A stretch of DNA of 13,372 nt from Flavobacteriales bacterium CG_4_9_14_3_um_filter_32_8 (GTDB lineage Bacteria; Bacteroidota; Bacteroidia; Flavobacteriales_E; Vicingaceae): NCBI GenBank assembly GCA_002790175.1, contig PFUQ01000154.1:3311-16682 (forward strand), in the 5' to 3' direction. Below are positions 11,240 through 13,372 of this stretch, one piece after another. The notes beneath the pieces were generated by a model that searched no databases, had not been told where the DNA came from, and saw only the letters and a program-made list of their open reading frames with translations. A program made the translations under genes and the position numbers. Each line of letters begins with the position of its first letter. Positions within the stretch are counted from its first letter, which is position 1.

Positions 11240-13372
11240 CTATTTCACTATAAATTTACTAGAGTACAATAAGTTATGAACATCCGAAATGGTAACGATG
11301 TAAGTTCCAGAATTCCAATCAGCTGTATTTATTTTTGTTTTTTTCATCAACAGATTCTCTTCGTGAACTAATTTACCTGTTAAATCAAAAATCTCTATCT
11401 TGGAATTAGAATTAATACTAGAAGAAACTTCTTCTACCCATAAAAAACTATCAGATGGATTTGGATAGATATTAAAATTAGTGTTAGGGGTAGCTATTTT
11501 TTCATTTATTCCTAATCCATCAGCACTATTTGCGAAAGTATATTCTCCTAGCAATAAACTATCTAATGTTACCCATCCATAAGCAAGGGTTTGACTAATA
11601 GTTGTTTTGGTATAATATGGATATTCTTCCCAATCGAATTTAGGGCTTTTTCTATATAACAAAATAATGCTATCGCCATTTACAGGCACTAAATCTACAT
11701 CTAGATATCCTGAAGAAGCCCTGCCATCAAAAATTAATCGCAACGAAGCACTAAAATTTGGCGGAATAATTCCATCTAAACTCCAATACCTACTGGTAGA
11801 AATCCGATAATTATGAGTATTGTTTTTTATCGAATCAGGAGTTACCCAATGGTGTTCAAATTGTAATAATGCGGAGTCAACAACATTTGTAACCGTAACG
11901 CTATTTACCAATGAAAGTAAAAAATTAGTATTGGTCATATTATTTTTCACAACAACTTGATTGTCTGTCCGTGCTTGATTAAGCCGATTATCCTCGTTTA
12001 AAATAGTTACTGTTGGATTAAAAGGTATGGTAACACTATTTACCGAATATTGACCAGAAACAACAATGGTGTCTTTGTGTTTATTCCAATTGTTATCGTA
12101 GAAGGAAACTTCTAAAGGTGTTCCTGTGTGAAAATTTGTTGCACCTCTTAATTTTTGTTGGGTGTAAATGGTGATATCATAATCAGAACCATTTGGAACC
12201 ATTTGAATAGAATCGATATCAAAATGTGAAAAACCAGGAGCGAATACCCAATCATTAAAAAAGTTAGTCATATCAATCCCAGTTGACGAGGTTAATTCAT
12301 CTCTAAATTGGTAGGAGTTGATGTTTTTAAATTGATAATTAGTAGTAATCGATTTAAGTCCAACAAAAAATAACGAATCACCCAAATAAGCCCTCATGTT
12401 ATGAGCTACAGAAGCACCTTTCTGGTAAACGTGTTCGCCATAAGTATATTCATGTGGAATACCAGAAATTGCTCTGAATCCACCTTCGTTTAAATGAGTA
12501 AATTGAAGCACATTTTTATGGTTTGTTTTAATTTCAGCTAAAGAGGTTGCGTAGTCATATATTTTTTCTAAAAACAAATGTTCAGAATATACTGCCATAC
12601 CTTCGTTTATCCACATATCTTCGGCTGTTTCACAAGTTACTAAATCGCCCCACCAATGGTGCGAAAATTCGTGAGCCATCAATGTTTCATAAGCTAAAGT
12701 GCCATTTGCAGTAGCTCTAGGATAGGCAATATTAGTAGCATGTTCCATCGCTCCAGAAGAAAATGGGACTAACGAAAATCCGATTTTGTTCCATAAATAA
12801 GGACCATAACTTTCTTCATAGGCATTAAATGCTCCATTTAAGTTAACAAATGAATTTTTCATGTTGGAAGTATCGGTTGCAACACCAACTAATTCGACAG
12901 GAATTAAACCATTTAACCCATTAAAATTTTGATGAACAGTTTTATAATTTGCAGCAGTAACGCATGCCAAATATGTTGGAATTTCTTCATTCATCGCCCA
13001 CTTTCGTATTATGGTGTCTCCCAAAATTACATTTTCACTTATAAGTTCACCGTTGCAATGTGCTCTTTTTCCTCCACCAGTAATGATGTTAAACTCGTAA
13101 GTTGATTTTTCAACAAAGTTGTCGAAACAAGGAAACCAAACTCTACCATAATTGTGCGGATTATCATCAAATCCAACGCCTAAATTGTAAGTATATCCTG
13201 TAGAAAAATAAAAACCACCCCATCCTGAAGGATCCATTTGTGGACTACCATAATAATAAACGATTATAGAAGAAGTATCAGTAGTATTGAGAATAGCAGG
13301 TAATGTTATTTTAATTAGCGTATCGTTGTAGGTAAAAGCAAGTAAATTTCCTGCTGAGGTGATGGAATCGAT
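11240..13372 (-). CDS. Secreted M1-family metallopeptidase with T9SS sorting domain (5' end beyond window)
   Basis: The frame is open from the right edge (45 codons before the ATG at 13237), so the N-terminus is missing. Counting from that internal Met, the aminopeptidase N-like catalytic core contains SSGAMEHATNIAYP (161-173), the zinc site H189-EFS-H193 with Glu212 eighteen residues later in WINEGMAVYSE, and the probable transition-state tyrosine in VYQKGASVAHNMR. The normal exopeptidase motif GAMEN reads GAMEH here. After the catalytic region comes a beta-rich portion and, over the last 85 residues, a type A T9SS sorting domain (NFNIYPNPSDSFLWVEE, KIEIFDLTGKLVHEE, WNSGTYIVTI, SKFIVK), meaning export across the outer membrane. 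It probably trims peptides outside the cell for nutrition. Confidence 0.92.
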   Translation of the reverse strand: MDSITSAGNLLAFTYNDTLIKITLPAILNTTDTSSIIVYYYGSPQMDPSGWGGFYFSTGYTYNLGVGFDDNPHNYGRVWFPCFDNFVEKSTYEFNIITGGGKRAHCNGELISENVILGDTIIRKWAMNEEIPTYLACVTAANYKTVHQNFNGLNGLIPVELVGVATDTSNMKNSFVNLNGAFNAYEESYGPYLWNKIGFSLVPFSSGAMEHATNIAYPRATANGTLAYETLMAHEFSHHWWGDLVTCETAEDMWINEGMAVYSEHLFLEKIYDYATSLAEIKTNHKNVLQFTHLNEGGFRAISGIPHEYTYGEHVYQKGASVAHNMRAYLGDSLFFVGLKSITTNYQFKNINSYQFRDELTSSTGIDMTNFFNDWVFAPGFSHFDIDSIQMVPNGSDYDITIYTQQKLRGATNFHTGTPLEVSFYDNNWNKHKDTIVVSGQYSVNSVTIPFNPTVTILNEDNRLNQARTDNQVVVKNNMTNTNFLLSLVNSVTVTNVVDSALLQFEHHWVTPDSIKNNTHNYRISTSRYWSLDGIIPPNFSASLRLIFDGRASSGYLDVDLVPVNGDSIILLYRKSPKFDWEEYPYYTKTTISQTLAYGWVTLDSLLLGEYTFANSADGLGINEKIATPNTNFNIYPNPSDSFLWVEEVSSSINSNSKIEIFDLTGKLVHEENLLMKKTKINTADWNSGTYIVTISDVHNLLYSSKFIVK

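Noticed and set aside
13235..13237. ATG at 13237 as the true start of the M1 peptidase
   Set aside because: The frame stays open for 45 more codons to the window edge with protein-like sequence (IIVYYYGSPQ), and there is no signal peptide, which a T9SS cargo needs.

Overview
The window reads as AT-rich chromosomal DNA from a member of the Bacteroidota, most likely a flavobacterium-like marine or freshwater group. Four things support this: promoters of the Bacteroidota form TAnnTTTG, almost no Shine-Dalgarno sequences, a secreted peptidase with a C-terminal type IX secretion (T9SS) sorting domain, and several proteins typical of the phylum (PadR plus PspC pair, CarboxypepD_reg-like secreted protein, small 'membrane or secreted' protein). 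Both ends cut through genes.

Layout. 1-891 (+): the 3' end of a UbiA-type prenyltransferase, then a SanA/YdcF-like DUF218 membrane protein. 1006-2948 (+): a PadR regulator and a PspC-domain membrane protein, forming an operon behind a good promoter and closed by a two-way terminator (3047-3074). 3107-3763 (-): a secreted CarboxypepD_reg-like protein. 3872-4069 (+): a tiny four-cysteine membrane protein. 4135-4809 (-): trmD, flanked on both sides by short-period repeats. 4915-10786 (+): the biotin genes bioB, bioF, bioD and bioA, interrupted by foreign-looking DNA. 10771-11112 (-): a small two-helix membrane protein. 11240-13372 (-): an M1-family metallopeptidase with a T9SS tail, running off the right edge.

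The biotin genes cover the four late steps: BioF makes 7-keto-8-aminopelargonate, BioA converts it to diaminopelargonate, BioD closes the ureido ring to give dethiobiotin, and BioB inserts sulfur. No early-step gene (bioC, bioH or bioG) lies in the window.

The most interesting region is 6010-8912. Between bioB and bioF lie a broken small gene, whose two frameshifts cancel, and a RelE/ParE-type toxin-antitoxin pair whose toxin ends 5 nt before bioF. Inside bioF itself, palindromic DNA repeats of two different families sit in frame in the coding sequence. At its 3' end bioF runs without a stop through a third, longer repeat into a DUF559 (PD-(D/E)XK, Vsr-like) nuclease. A second copy of that repeat, in the same orientation, begins at the base after the nuclease stop codon. 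I read 8327-8895 as a nuclease-carrying palindromic-repeat element that landed at the end of bioF, with related short palindromes domesticated as peptide inserts within BioF. The repeats, frames and domains are visible in the sequence; the mobility model is inference.
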